A stretch of 64,000 nt of DNA from Muricoccus harenae (GTDB lineage Bacteria; Pseudomonadota; Alphaproteobacteria; Acetobacterales; Acetobacteraceae): contig NZ_WWDL01000016.1 in assembly GCF_009848505.1 (NCBI RefSeq), positions 46,018-110,017 on the forward strand. The letters run 5' to 3'. The notes beneath the pieces were generated by a model that saw nothing but the letters and a program-made list of their open reading frames with translations, had not been told where the DNA came from and made no database searches. The position numbers were made by a program, and so were the translations under genes. Position 1 is the first letter of the stretch, and every line of letters begins with the position of its first letter. Of this stretch, positions 44,143 to 53,277 are shown in pieces.

Positions 44143-45608
44143 GCGGCGGCGGACTCCTCATGCGCCAAGGTTTCGGAGGCGGAAATTCCAGGCTGCGGCA
44201 ATTCGGAAAGAAGCGTTGCGGAGAGAGAATTGGGGAGGGCGGCCCGCAATGTCATCGGAACCATCGCGCCCACCGGGGCTGCGCCCTGTGCATGCACCGG
44301 CTGCAGCCACGGGCTACGGCCCGCCACCTGCCCCGGATGCCGCCCGGTGCCGGTGACGAGGACATCGACCACGCGCCCGACGCAGGCGCGGTTGAAATCA
44401 TCCTGCTGCTGCCGGAGCAGCGCCTGGAGGGCCTGGAGGCGCGTATCCTTCTCCGCCTCGGGCACCACGAAGGGCTGGGAGGCGGCGGGGGTGCCTGGCC
44501 GGGCCGAATACTTGAAGGAATAGGCACCGGCGAAGCCGACCCGCTCCACCAGCTTCATCGTGGCGTCGAAATCGGCGGGCGTCTCGCCGGGATGTCCCAC
44601 GATGAAGTCCGAGGTCAGCGCGAGGTCCGGCCGCGCCTCGCGCAGCCGGTCGGCCAGGCGGAGATAGAGATCGGCCTTGTGGCCGCGGTTCATTGCGGCC
44701 AGCACCTTGTCCGAGCCGGACTGCACGGGAAGGTGCAGATAGGGCATCAGGGCCGGAATCTCCCCATGGGCGGCGATGAGGTCGTCATCCATGTCGCGCG
44801 GGTGGCTCGTCGTGTAGCGCAGACGGGCAACGCCCGGAATTTCCGCCAGTTCCCGCAACAGACGCGCGAGGCCCCATCTGTTGCCATCGGGCGACTCTCC
44901 AGCCCAGGCATTCACGTTCTGGCCGAGCAGCGCGATTTCCCGCGCGCCATGAGCGGCAAGCTGCCGCGCCTCCGCGACGATGGCGGCGACCGGGCGCGAG
45001 AATTCGGCGCCGCGCGTGTAGGGAACCACGCAGAACGAACAAAACTTGTCGCAGCCCTCCTGGATGGTGAGGAAGGCGATCGGCCCCTGCGCGCGGGCCT
45101 CGGGCAGGTGGTCGAACTTGGCCTCTGCGGGGAAGTCCGTCTCGATCACGGCGCCGGCGGCCCGGCTGGCGCGGGCCACCATCTCCGGTAGGCGATGATA
45201 GGTCTGCGGGCCGAGCACGATGTCGACCCAGGGGGCGCGGGCGGTGATTTCCGCACCCTCGGCCTGGGCGACGCAGCCCGCCACCGCGATGATGGTCTGC
45301 TGGCCCTCCGCCGCGCGTTCCTTCTTCGTCTCGCGCAAGCGGCCGAGATCGGAGAAGACCTTCTCGCTCGCCTTCTCGCGGATATGGCAGGTGTTGAGGA
45401 TGACCATGTCGGCTTCCTCCGGTCGTTCCGTCGGCGCATAGCCGAGCGGCGCGAGGATGTCGGCCATCCGCCCGCTGTCATAGACGTTCATCTGGCAGCC
45501 CCAGGTGCGGATCAGGAGCTTGCGCGGGATCTTGCACTGGTCGGGCGCGGACCCTTCGGCGGGGGCTTGGCCGGAACCAGCCAGGACGGGGCCGGTGGAA
45601 CTACTCAT
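44139..45608 (-). CDS. miaB: tRNA-2-methylthio-N6-dimethylallyladenosine synthase
   Basis: A 489-residue radical-SAM methylthiotransferase that modifies adenosine 37 of tRNAs. The N-terminal MTTase domain has cluster ligands Cys38 ([12 protein letters not shown]), Cys74 ([10 protein letters not shown]) and Cys112 ([11 protein letters not shown]). The radical-SAM triad is in [16 protein letters not shown], and a TRAM domain ends the core ([11 protein letters not shown]). The C-terminus is about 20-30 residues longer than the E. coli protein. Start 45608 follows a GAGAGGG. Its stop overlaps phoH. Confidence 0.96.
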   Translation of the reverse strand: MSSSTGPVLAGSGQAPAEGSAPDQCKIPRKLLIRTWGCQMNVYDSGRMADILAPLGYAPTERPEEADMVILNTCHIREKASEKVFSDLGRLRETKKERAAEGQQTIIAVAGCVAQAEGAEITARAPWVDIVLGPQTYHRLPEMVARASRAAGAVIETDFPAEAKFDHLPEARAQGPIAFLTIQEGCDKFCSFCVVPYTRGAEFSRPVAAIVAEARQLAAHGAREIALLGQNVNAWAGESPDGNRWGLARLLRELAEIPGVARLRYTTSHPRDMDDDLIAAHGEIPALMPYLHLPVQSGSDKVLAAMNRGHKADLYLRLADRLREARPDLALTSDFIVGHPGETPADFDATMKLVERVGFAGAYSFKYSARPGTPAASQPFVVPEAEKDTRLQALQALLRQQQDDFNRACVGRVVDVLVTGTGRHPGQVAGRSPWLQPVHAQGAAPVGAMVPMTLRAALPNSLSATLLSELPQPGISASETLAHEESAAA

Positions 45609-45752
45609 GCGGAGAAAGACCCTCTCGTTCCGAAGCTCGCGGCTTCGGGCCGGGGGGATGTGCGGCGCGGGGCCTTCCAGGTCAAGAAAAGCCCGGGCGC
45701 GGCATGAGGGGCGCGTCCATTGCGGCAACGTCGCGGAAGCGGGCGATTCTCG

Positions 45753-46682
45753 TCAAGCGGGAAGGGCCGTCTGCATGGTCAGGGGCGTCGGCTCGCGGTT
45801 CTGGCGGAGCGTGGCGGCACCCTCCGCAACCGTCGCCTCGGCGGCGGCGCAAAGCGCCTTGCGGTTCGGGATGGCGGCCGGGTCCAGCGGTTCGTGCAGC
45901 AGGATGGTCGCGCGCAGCCCGGGATGGCGGCAAAGGCGCCAGATATGCGGGGCGATCGACATGTCGCCATACCAGGCGAAGAGGGGGCGGTCCCGCCGGC
46001 AGGCCGGCAGGCCACCAAGCCGGTCATAGACCACCGAGACCGGGCGGATCGTCGCGGCCGCCTCGGCCACCGCCAGGAAGGAGGAACGGAAGGGCAGGAT
46101 CCGCGTGCCGTCGGAGCTGGTGCCCTCGGGGAAGAGGATGAGAGAATCGCCTTGGGCGAGCCGGTCCCGCATCTCCTTCGCCTCGTCGCCGGTGCGGCGC
46201 CGGGCGCGGGAGACGAAAACGGTGCGGCCGAGCCGCGCCACGGTGCCGATCAGCGGCCATTCACCGACCTCCGCCTTGGAGACGAAGGCTGCCTCCAGCG
46301 TGGCGCCGAGCACCGCGATGTCGAGCCAGGACGAGTGGTTCGAGAGGAACAGCGTGCGCGGCGCCGCATGGCGGTTCCCGACCACGCGGATGCGCATGCC
46401 GATCACGAAGCAGATGCCGCGCCAATAGAGACGGGCGAAGACGATCTTGCCCCGGCCGGGCAGGAACAGCAGCACGGCCTGCAGGGGGATGGCCAGCAGC
46501 GTCCAGAGGGCGGCGAAGAACAGCCGCCGCACGGCGCGCAACCTGCCGCCGAAAGGGCGGTCGCCCATGACATCGAAGAAGCGCCCGCCGGGCACGGCGC
46601 GGCGGAAGCGGAGGGGCATCCGGCGGCGCAGCTGGCTCGGTGGGGCCAGGGCCTCGGCCGGATCGCGGATGGCGGCGTCCAT
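45753..46682 (-). CDS. olsA: PlsC-type acyltransferase, probable ornithine-lipid O-acyltransferase
   Basis: A 309-residue membrane acyltransferase. The HX4D motif is in LFLSNHSSWLDIAVL, the substrate motif in LILFPEGTSSDGTRIL, and an N-terminal membrane segment FFAALWTLLAIPLQAVLLFL anchors it. The family is lysophosphatidic-acid acyltransferase (PlsC). The gene follows the OlsB homologue on the same strand by 120 bp; in ornithine-lipid synthesis OlsA, a PlsC homologue, adds the second acyl chain to lyso-ornithine lipid. That context is the basis for the symbol; a general PlsC role is the alternative. Confidence 0.82.
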   Translation of the reverse strand: MDAAIRDPAEALAPPSQLRRRMPLRFRRAVPGGRFFDVMGDRPFGGRLRAVRRLFFAALWTLLAIPLQAVLLFLPGRGKIVFARLYWRGICFVIGMRIRVVGNRHAAPRTLFLSNHSSWLDIAVLGATLEAAFVSKAEVGEWPLIGTVARLGRTVFVSRARRRTGDEAKEMRDRLAQGDSLILFPEGTSSDGTRILPFRSSFLAVAEAAATIRPVSVVYDRLGGLPACRRDRPLFAWYGDMSIAPHIWRLCRHPGLRATILLHEPLDPAAIPNRKALCAAAEATVAEGAATLRQNREPTPLTMQTALPA

Positions 46683-46802
46683 GCAGGCGGGGTTAGCCTG
46701 ACCGCTGGAGCACGTCCATGGCGTGGCCATGAAACCGGCGTGACGAGTTGGGCCCGAGCTGGATCGGCGGGGGCGCGTGACCTCCGCGCCGGGCAGCCCG
46801 CC

Positions 46803-47609
46803 CTATTCGGGCTGGGTGCCGAGCCTGCGCTCGTAATGCTTGTAATACTTGGTCGTGACCTGATCGGTCTTCACCAGCACGCAGACATCCGTGGTGTTGA
46901 ACTGCCGGTCCACCACCGCGCCATCGCCGACAAAGCCGCCCAGGCGAAGATAGCCCTTCACCAGCGGCGGCAGGTCGGCAAGCACGCGGCGGGCGTCGAT
47001 GGCGGCAGGGTCCATCCGGTCCATCGGCACATGCAGTTCCGGCAGGGCGCGCGGGCGCAGCGCCGGCGGAGCCAGATGGTTAGCGTGGAGATAGGTCAGC
47101 GGCTCGGCCAGCAGGTCCGGATTGGTGCCGGGCAGGGAGGCGCAGCCGAACATCAGTTCGATGCGGTGCTGGAAGACATAGGCCGCGATGCCCTGCCAAA
47201 GCAGCTGCAGCGTGCCGCGCGTGCGATAGCCTTCGTCCACGCAGGAGCGCCCGAGCTCCAGCAGCCCGCCCTTCAGTGCCAGGATCGGCGCCAGGTCGTA
47301 TTCGGACGCGGAGTAGAACCGCCCGATCTGCTCAGCCGCGGGGCGGCGGATCAGGCGGTAGGTGCCGACGACCGCCCGTGCGCCTTCGCCCCGGTCATGG
47401 TCCAGCACCAGCAGGTGGTCGGCCACCGGATCATAGGCATCGGCATCCAGGCGAGTGCTGGCCGTGGTGGCGTCCGGATGGGCGCCCATTTCCTCGTAGA
47501 AGACCCGCCAACGCAGCGCCTGCGCGGCCTGGACCTCCACGGCGCTCTCCGCGATCCGGACGCCGAGGCTGCCGGAACGGAGCTCCCCGAAGCCGGTGTC
47601 CAGCTCCAT
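46803..47609 (-). CDS. olsB: L-ornithine N-alpha-acyltransferase
   Basis: A 268-residue GNAT-fold acyltransferase of the OlsB/PEP-CTERM-HAAT group. RIAESAVEVQAAQALRWRVF, DHLLVLDHDRGEGARAVVGTYRL, ELGRSCVDEGYRTRGTLQLL and FVGDGAVVDRQFNTTDVCVL match OlsB, which moves a 3-hydroxyacyl chain from ACP to ornithine to make lyso-ornithine lipid, a phosphorus-free membrane lipid. The ATG overlaps the fur stop (TGATG), so translation is coupled to the metal regulator. An acyltransferase for the second step lies downstream. Confidence 0.9.
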   Translation of the reverse strand: MELDTGFGELRSGSLGVRIAESAVEVQAAQALRWRVFYEEMGAHPDATTASTRLDADAYDPVADHLLVLDHDRGEGARAVVGTYRLIRRPAAEQIGRFYSASEYDLAPILALKGGLLELGRSCVDEGYRTRGTLQLLWQGIAAYVFQHRIELMFGCASLPGTNPDLLAEPLTYLHANHLAPPALRPRALPELHVPMDRMDPAAIDARRVLADLPPLVKGYLRLGGFVGDGAVVDRQFNTTDVCVLVKTDQVTTKYYKHYERRLGTQPE

Positions 47610-48106
47610 CACGCCTGGTCCTTCTTGGCGCCGACCCGGCCGCGGGCAACAGCATCCGGGGTTGCGATCTTCTTGCCGAACAGTTCCAGTCGCTGCTGCA
47701 CCAGGGTGAAGCCGTAGCGCGCGGCGATCGACTGCACGAGGCGCTCATGCTCCTCGTCCTCGAATTCGATCACCGTGCCAGTGTCGACATCGATCAGGTG
47801 GTGGTGCTGCCCGCGATCCGCCGGGTCGTAGCGGGAGCGGCCACCGCCGAAGTCTCGGCGCTCGAGGATGCCCTTCTCCTCCAGCAGCCGAACCGTCCGG
47901 TAGACAGTGGCGATGGAGACCTTGCTGTCGAGCGCGATGGCGCGGCGGTAGAGCTCCTCCACGTCCGGATGGTCCTCGGCTTCCGAGAGCACGCGCGCGA
48001 TCAGCCGGCGCTGGCCGGTCATCTTGAGGCCGCGCTCGATGCAGAGGCGCTCGATCCGTGTGGGATCAGCCCTTTGGGGCGTCTTGGTGTGGGTGGCGTG
48101 GTCCAT
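47609..48106 (-). CDS. fur: Fur-family regulator (alphaproteobacterial Fur/Mur)
   Basis: A 165-residue Fur protein. The winged helix spans RIERLCIERGLKMTGQRRLI and STAT-type VSIATVYRTVRLLEEKGIL; the metal region is QHHHLIDVDTGTVIEF, with EDEEHERLVQSIAARYGF after it. The absence of the CxxC pairs of zinc-structural Fur proteins is usual in alphaproteobacterial Fur/Mur, which often responds to manganese. The ATG at 48106 is chosen (MDHATHTK). It starts a coupled unit with olsB, and mucR lies upstream on the same strand, as in other alphaproteobacteria. Confidence 0.92.
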   Translation of the reverse strand: MDHATHTKTPQRADPTRIERLCIERGLKMTGQRRLIARVLSEAEDHPDVEELYRRAIALDSKVSIATVYRTVRLLEEKGILERRDFGGGRSRYDPADRGQHHHLIDVDTGTVIEFEDEEHERLVQSIAARYGFTLVQQRLELFGKKIATPDAVARGRVGAKKDQA

Positions 48107-48256
48107 GGTCATCCCGTTCCGGCCCAGACTACCCCCGCCAGGGCGGCGACGCCAAACCGTCCCACTTGCGGCAGTCCATCAGGCCGTTCCGTTGGGCGCC
48201 CCGGCCGCCGTCCCGGAGGAGGCGGGGACGGCGCGCATGAGGAGCCAATGTCAGGC

Positions 48257-48712
48257 TCAGTCCTTGGCGCCACGTCCCGGGCGGCGTGAGCGCGGGCGGG
48301 TGCCGAGGCCGATCTTCTTGGCGAGGGAGGAGCGATGCTCGGCGTAGTTCGGGGCGACCATGGGGTAGTCGGGCGGAAGGCCCCAGCGCTCCCGATACTG
48401 CTCCGGCGTCATGTTGTAGGCGGTCTTGAGGTGGCGCTTCAGCATCTTCAGCTTCTTGCCGTCCTCAAGGCAGATCAGATACTCGGGCGTCACGCTCTTC
48501 TTCACGGGAACGGCGGGCTCGGGCCGGGCCGGCGGGGCGATCTCCACGGGGCGGCCGAGGCCGGCCAGCGTGCGGTGAACGCTCTCGATCAGGCTGGACA
48601 ACTCGTTCAGCGGAACTGGATTGTTCGAGACATGGGCTGCCACGATCTGCGCTGTCAGCCCCAGCACGCTCCCTTCGGAATTTTCCCGAAGGGTGGTCCC
48701 GCTATCCGGCAT
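48257..48712 (-). CDS. mucR: MucR/Ros-family transcriptional regulator
   Basis: A 151-residue zinc-finger-like regulator. The N-terminal helix LTAQIVAAHVSNNPVPLNEL drives oligomerisation, the DNA-binding part is LICLEDGKKLKMLKRHLKTA and YNMTPEQYRERWGLPPDYPM, and the basic tail SSLAKKIGLGTRPRSRRPGR follows. Only one cysteine, an Asp and one His of the classical finger remain; the usual second His is Ala (KTAY). Zinc-free MucR homologues are known, so it can still be active. MucR proteins are H-NS-like repressors of AT-rich promoters controlling polysaccharide, motility and cell-cycle genes. It is divergent from the TusA-like gene. Confidence 0.94.
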   Translation of the reverse strand: MPDSGTTLRENSEGSVLGLTAQIVAAHVSNNPVPLNELSSLIESVHRTLAGLGRPVEIAPPARPEPAVPVKKSVTPEYLICLEDGKKLKMLKRHLKTAYNMTPEQYRERWGLPPDYPMVAPNYAEHRSSLAKKIGLGTRPRSRRPGRGAKD

Positions 48713-48828
48713 CCCGGTCTCCTCAGTGGCGCGCTACGAATATTTGGGGTCTTGTGGAGTCCCCGATTCGCGCATCATTTACATGTTTTGGCGGGTAGAT
48801 GACAGTGAAGAATGAGGTGGATGATGGA

Positions 48829-49128
48829 ATGCGCAAAGAACAGACGCCCCTCCAGGATTCCGACATGACAGGCGGGACTTGCCATTCTGGAATGGCGAAT
48901 GAGACGTCGCGTCTCGACATCACCCGCGAAACCTGCCCGATGACTTTCGTGCGCACCCGCCTGGCCCTGGACCGGATGGCGCCGGGCGAGGTGCTGCGCG
49001 TGCTCCTGAAGGGCGACGAGCCGCGCCGGAACGTGCCGCGCACCGCCACCGAGCAGGGCCATGCGGTGCTGGGCACCGAGGAAGGAGCGGACGGAACCGT
49101 CAGCCTGTGGATCCGGAAGGCGGGGTGA
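48829..49128 (+). CDS. TusA-family sulfurtransferase-like protein
   Basis: About 99 residues. The core LDITRETCPMTFVRTRLALD (Cys-Pro motif), then MAPGEVLRVLLKGDEPRRNV and TATEQGHAVLG, is a TusA/SirA fold, in which the cysteine carries persulfide sulfur for tRNA thiolation or cofactor synthesis. The ATG at 48829 has GAGGTGG 8 nt upstream and gives a 21-residue hydrophilic extension; starting at 48892 would give the usual 78 residues but lies inside a palindrome and lacks a good ribosome site. It is divergent from mucR, and its 3' end overlaps rimI by 29 bp. Confidence 0.82.
   Translation: MRKEQTPLQDSDMTGGTCHSGMANETSRLDITRETCPMTFVRTRLALDRMAPGEVLRVLLKGDEPRRNVPRTATEQGHAVLGTEEGADGTVSLWIRKAG
48881..48915. 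repeat. Two adjacent perfect palindromes at the start of the TusA-like core
   Basis: GCCATTC-TG-GAATGGC (48881-48896) and GAGACG-TCG-CGTCTC (48901-48915) are both perfect dyads, separated by only 4 bp. The first covers the alternative start codon at 48892. As RNA both would fold into small hairpins; as DNA they could be regulator sites. Confidence 0.7.
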
Positions 49129-49564
49129 TCCGCAGCACCAGCGCGTCGGAGCCGTCCGCGTAGTAGCGGCGGCGGCGGCCGACCTCCTCCGCGCCGGCAC
49201 GGGCATAGAGCGCGCGGGCCGGGGCATTCACCTCCGACACCTCGAGGAAGAGGCAGGCGGCGCCACGATCCGCCACTGCATCCAGGGTAGCCGAGAGAAG
49301 CCGCGCGCCGAGGCCGAGCCGCCGAGCCGCGGGATCCACGGCGAGGGTCAGGATTTCCGCCTCCCCGGCCACGGCACGAGCGAGCACGAAGCCATCGGGC
49401 GCACCGGCCAGGAGGCCGAAGCCGCCTTCCAACCCCAACATCGCGCGGATCGCCGTCTCTCCCCAGCATTCGTCGGGCGGGAAGGCGCGGGCATGCAGCG
49501 CGGCCAGGGCCGGGACGTCAGCGGGAGCGGCGGGGCGGATCGGTTTGGCCGGGGCGCCGCTCAT
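49100..49564 (-). CDS. rimI: RimI-like ribosomal/protein N-acetyltransferase
   Basis: A 154-residue GNAT. IRPAAPADVPALAALHARAF, EILTLAVDPAARRLGLGARL (acetyl-CoA loop) and LFLEVSEVNAPARALYARAG match RimI, which acetylates protein N-termini such as ribosomal protein S18. It overlaps tsaB by 4 bp (ATGA), the tsaB-rimI pairing being widely conserved. Specificity is inferred from context and motifs. Confidence 0.92.
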   Translation of the reverse strand: MSGAPAKPIRPAAPADVPALAALHARAFPPDECWGETAIRAMLGLEGGFGLLAGAPDGFVLARAVAGEAEILTLAVDPAARRLGLGARLLSATLDAVADRGAACLFLEVSEVNAPARALYARAGAEEVGRRRRYYADGSDALVLRITPPSGSTG

Positions 49565-50196
49565 GCGCCGGCGGCGCGGAGCGCAAGCGGCTCGGCATAT
49601 AGAGGCGCCGCCTCGCGCGCCGTGCCGGCAGCCAGGGCGCGGGATGCGGCGGCGGCGAGCGCGCCGGCTTCGGGCAGGCGGCAATCCGAGAGCAGCGCAT
49701 CCGCCCCGCGCGCCCGGAGCCGCGCGGCGGCCAGCGGTGCGGCATCGCCCACCAGCACGACTGGGCTGGGCGGCAGGGGGAGGGAGGTTTCGTCGAGCAG
49801 GACCGGCGCCTCGCCAACGCGTTCCAGGACAAGTCCGCCGCGTCCAGCGGTGGTGACGGACCAGGCGGCCCGACCCTCCGATTGCCAGCGGGGCAGGGCG
49901 GCAGCCAGGGCCTCACCGGTGGTCACGCCCAGGCAGGGCACGCCCCATCCGTCGGCGAGGCCGCGCGCCAGGGCGATCGCGGCCCGCAGGCCGGTGAAAC
50001 CGCCCGGCCCCACCCCCACGGCGACCGCATCCGGCACGGCGGGGCCGGCCCCGGACAGGACCTCTGCGACGAGCGCGGGCAGGGCGGCAGGCTGGCCGCG
50101 CGCGGCGTCGCGCCGGGCTTCGGCGCGCACGGCATCATCCACCCAGAGTGCCGCCGAGGCGCGCGCGAGGGCGCCATCCAGAGCCAGCAGCCGCAT
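49561..50196 (-). CDS. tsaB: tRNA N6-threonylcarbamoyladenosine synthesis protein TsaB
   Basis: A 211-residue ASKHA-fold protein. MRLLALDGALARASAALW at the start, then VPDAVAVGVGPGGFTGLRAAIALARGLADG, the TsaB signature, and a C-terminal APLYAEPLALRAAGA (the variant of YLR). It scaffolds TsaD/TsaE in making t6A37. AAAGGGA precedes the ATG. No peptidase-like catalytic residues are expected. It heads the long minus-strand block that ends at the XRE gene. Confidence 0.94.
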   Translation of the reverse strand: MRLLALDGALARASAALWVDDAVRAEARRDAARGQPAALPALVAEVLSGAGPAVPDAVAVGVGPGGFTGLRAAIALARGLADGWGVPCLGVTTGEALAAALPRWQSEGRAAWSVTTAGRGGLVLERVGEAPVLLDETSLPLPPSPVVLVGDAAPLAAARLRARGADALLSDCRLPEAGALAAAASRALAAGTAREAAPLYAEPLALRAAGA

Positions 50197-50717
50197 GTGT
50201 CCCTTTCTATCCGGCCCCATTCGGCCGGGCGCGATGCCAGGGCCGTTCCGGACCGTGTGCTGATGGATGACCCTGCGCCGGGTCCATCCCGTGCGGCCGG
50301 TGCGTGCGGCCGGGCGGGCCCGTGCGGTATGGCCCAATCATGCCTTGCTCGACAATCGGGTGGCCGGACCTGAGGGGACGGTGCCGCGCGAGGCGACCGC
50401 CTGGAGATGATCTCATTGCGATATCGTGATGTATTTGCACCCTGTCCGGCCAAGCTTCGGCCGGATTCTCGCGCTACATATCAATCCGGCGGCAGTCGGA
50501 TCGAAGTGCCAGCCGGATGAGTCCGAAACGTCCTCGGTCTCGACGCGGAGATTGCCTGCAAGTTGCGCCACTTCGACCACCCGGATGCCGGCCGTCCCTC
50601 CGCCCCGCCCTGGCCCGGCCCGCCTGCCTGCCCTAACCTCCCGTCCTTTCCTCCCGGTGGTGGAGCGGAGGCATTCCTGCCTTCGTGGCCGTCCTGGCGC
50701 CTTCTGAGACCCTGCCC
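50197..50717. other. 521-bp intergenic region upstream of tsaB and rfbB
   Basis: No convincing gene. A less GC-rich pocket at about 50405-50475 contains the hairpin TCCGGCC-AAGCTTC-GGCCGGA (50445-50465) and is a plausible MucR-type target or divergent promoter zone for tsaB and rfbB. A 93-codon frame on the plus strand (50426-50707) has no family signature. Confidence 0.5.
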
Positions 50718-51785
50718 ATGCGTATGATCGTCACCGGCGGCGCCGGCTTCATCGGTTCGGCGCTCGTCCGCCACCTCGTCCTTGATCTCGGGCATGAGGT
50801 GCTGGTGATCGACAAGCTCACTTATGCCGGGGACCGGCGCACCATCTCGGACTGTGAGGGGCGTCCGGGCTTCTCCTTCCTGCAGGCCGATATCTGCGAC
50901 GCCGAGGCCATGCGTTCGGCCTTCGCGGATTATGCGCCAGATGTGGTGATGCATCTGGCGGCCGAAAGCCATGTGGATCGCTCCATCGCCTCGGCTGCCC
51001 CCTTCATCCAGACCAATGTGATGGGCACCTTCGCGCTGCTGGAGGCCGCCCGTGCCCTGATGGCGGATTACGGCGCGCCGCGTCGTGCGGCTTTCCGCTT
51101 CCTCCATGTCTCGACGGACGAGGTCTTCGGCTCGCTCGGCCCCACCGGCGCCTTCACCGAGACGACCCCCTATGACCCGCGCTCGCCCTATTCGGCCAGC
51201 AAGGCGGGCTCCGACCACCTGGCGCGCGCCTGGCACGAGACCTACGGGCTGCCGACCATCATCACCAATTGCTCCAACAACTATGGGCCCTACCACTTCC
51301 CCGAGAAGCTGATCCCGTTGGTTACCCTCAATGCGCTGGAGGGCAAGCCGCTCCCCGTCTATGGCGATGGCGGCAATGTCCGGGACTGGCTCTTTGTCGA
51401 GGACCATGTGCGCGCGCTGGTCGCGGCCGTCACGCGCGGGCGGGTGGGCGAGACCTACAATATCGGTGGCCGTGCCGAGCGCACCAACCTTCAGGTGGTG
51501 GGTGCCATCTGCGATACGTTGGACCGCCTGCGCCCCGCCTCCCGCCCGCGCCGCGAGCTGATCACCTTCGTGAGGGATCGGCCGGGCCATGACCGGCGCT
51601 ATGCCATTGACCCGGCCAAGGCCGAGCGGGAGCTGGGCTGGCGCGCGAGCGTGACCTTCGAGGAGGGCATCGCACGCACCGTGGCCTGGTACCTGGAGAA
51701 CGAGGCCTGGTGGCGCCCGCTGCGCGACAAGGTTTATGGCGGGCAGCGCCTGGGGCTGCTGCCGGCCGATACGGGCGCCGCCTGA
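50718..51785 (+). CDS. rfbB: dTDP-glucose 4,6-dehydratase
   Basis: A 355-residue SDR enzyme converting dTDP-glucose to dTDP-4-keto-6-deoxyglucose. NAD loop [29 protein letters not shown], catalytic THR-type [22 protein letters not shown] (Tyr-x3-Lys), and [18 protein letters not shown] are the RmlB signatures. The start at 50718 is the family start. rfbA follows 43 bp downstream; rfbC and rfbD, needed for dTDP-rhamnose, are not in the window, so the final sugar is uncertain. Confidence 0.97.
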   Translation: MRMIVTGGAGFIGSALVRHLVLDLGHEVLVIDKLTYAGDRRTISDCEGRPGFSFLQADICDAEAMRSAFADYAPDVVMHLAAESHVDRSIASAAPFIQTNVMGTFALLEAARALMADYGAPRRAAFRFLHVSTDEVFGSLGPTGAFTETTPYDPRSPYSASKAGSDHLARAWHETYGLPTIITNCSNNYGPYHFPEKLIPLVTLNALEGKPLPVYGDGGNVRDWLFVEDHVRALVAAVTRGRVGETYNIGGRAERTNLQVVGAICDTLDRLRPASRPRRELITFVRDRPGHDRRYAIDPAKAERELGWRASVTFEEGIARTVAWYLENEAWWRPLRDKVYGGQRLGLLPADTGAA

Positions 51786-51828
51786 TGCGCCTTTCCGCCG
51801 CCCCGACCGACAGATGGAACATCGCACC

Positions 51829-52704
51829 ATGAAGGGCATCATCCTGGCAGGGGGCAGCGGCACGCGGCTCTATCCCGCTACGATCGCCGTCTCGAAGCAA
51901 CTGCTGCCGGTCTTCGACAAGCCGATGATCTACTACCCGCTCTCGGTGCTGATGCTGGCTGGCATCCGGGAGATCCTGGTGATCTCCACCCCGCATGACC
52001 TGCCGCTGTTCCGGCGCCTGCTCGGCACCGGGGAGCAATGGGGCATCCGCCTCTCCTATGTGGAGCAGGAGCGGCCGGATGGGCTGGCCCAGGCCTTCAT
52101 CCTGGGTGAGGAGTTCCTCGGCGGCTCGCCCTCCGCCCTCGTGCTGGGGGACAACATCTTCCATGGCTACGAGTTGGACGAACGGCTGGGAGAGGCGATG
52201 GTGGAGGGGCCCGGCGCCTCGGTCTTCGCCTACCGCGTCGCCGATCCGCACCGCTATGGCGTGGTGGAGTTCGATGAGACCTACCGCGTGCTCTCCCTTG
52301 AGGAGAAGCCGAAGGCGCCGCGCTCCGACTGGGCCGTGACTGGCCTGTACTTCTACGACGAACGTGCCCCCGCCATGGCACGCTCCGTGAAGCCGTCGCC
52401 GCGTGGGGAACTGGAGATCACTGACCTCAACCGCCTCTACATGGAGGAGGGATCACTGCGGGTGATCCGCCTGGGCCGCGGCTATGCCTGGCTGGATACG
52501 GGCACGCACGATAGTCTGCTGGAGGCGGGCGAGTATGTGCGCGCCATCGAGAAGCGCACCGGCATGAAGGTGGCGGCGCCGGAGGAGGTGGCCTGGCGCC
52601 GCGGCTTCATCGATGACGACGCCTTGCGGGCGCTGGCCGCGAAACAACGCAACAGTGGCTACGGCGTGTATCTCGAAGGCCTGCTCGGGTCGGGGCGATT
52701 CTAG
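51829..52704 (+). CDS. rfbA: Glucose-1-phosphate thymidylyltransferase
   Basis: A 291-residue nucleotidyltransferase making dTDP-glucose from glucose-1-phosphate and d[53 protein letters not shown], and [20 protein letters not shown] are the RmlA signatures. It feeds RfbB directly. The pair suggests a lipopolysaccharide or exopolysaccharide sugar; a glycosyltransferase 9.7 kb downstream is separated by unrelated genes. Confidence 0.97.
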   Translation: MKGIILAGGSGTRLYPATIAVSKQLLPVFDKPMIYYPLSVLMLAGIREILVISTPHDLPLFRRLLGTGEQWGIRLSYVEQERPDGLAQAFILGEEFLGGSPSALVLGDNIFHGYELDERLGEAMVEGPGASVFAYRVADPHRYGVVEFDETYRVLSLEEKPKAPRSDWAVTGLYFYDERAPAMARSVKPSPRGELEITDLNRLYMEEGSLRVIRLGRGYAWLDTGTHDSLLEAGEYVRAIEKRTGMKVAAPEEVAWRRGFIDDDALRALAAKQRNSGYGVYLEGLLGSGRF

Positions 52705-52830
52705 GATCGGCGGCGCACGCGGTTCGGCCGCGGGACGCCGCCGCGCCGGCACCGCGCCGAAGCGGGCCCGCGTCCGGGCGCGGGAAGACCAGCATTCCGC
52801 TACGCGGGCGGACCGGCAGGGGTTGCCGCG

Positions 52831-53001
52831 TCAGCGCGCCAGCGGATCGGGGCCTGCGCTTGGCTCCGCCTCGGGCCAGAGCGGCCAGTCGATGGCGTGT
52901 TCGAACAGGACGAAGAGAAGTACCAGGCCAAGCGCCAGCAGCGACAGGGTCAGGTCGAGGCTCGGGTGGGGTGCGCGCCACCAGTGGGAAAGGGAGTCCA
53001 T
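52831..53001 (-). CDS. Small single-span membrane protein, 56 residues
   Basis: Starts MDSLSHWWRAPHPSLDLTLS; a single membrane helix LSLLALGLVLLFVLFEHAI is followed by an acidic, proline-rich tail (WPEAEPSAGPDP). CGGAGG lies 6-7 nt before the ATG, a strong ribosome site for such a short gene, which is the main reason for calling it. No family recognised. It is convergent with rfbA and divergent from the hypothetical gene at 53278. Confidence 0.6.
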   Translation of the reverse strand: MDSLSHWWRAPHPSLDLTLSLLALGLVLLFVLFEHAIDWPLWPEAEPSAGPDPLAR

Positions 53002-53277
53002 CAAGGCCTCCGGAGTTGATCGGCAGAGGAACCGGCCGGATCCGCGCGCCAAAGCCCTGATCGGCGGCGGGGCCGTCCGGAGGCGCAGCGTAGCACCTGG
53101 CTTGGCGGGGCCGCCACGATGCCCGGTGCCGCGCGCCCGGCTGGATGCAAGCTGTCCCGACTTCGTGAACGTCCGCCCGGGCCATTCTCCCTACTCAGGC
53201 ACGCTCGCGTCATGCGAGCCCTCTTCCCCGGCGCTGCCGCAGCAAGGATACTGAGAGGACGCAGTTTCGAGGCAGGT

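Noticed and set aside
50426..50707. A 93-codon plus-strand frame upstream of rfbB
   Set aside because: Pro/Arg-rich random-looking translation without a family signature.
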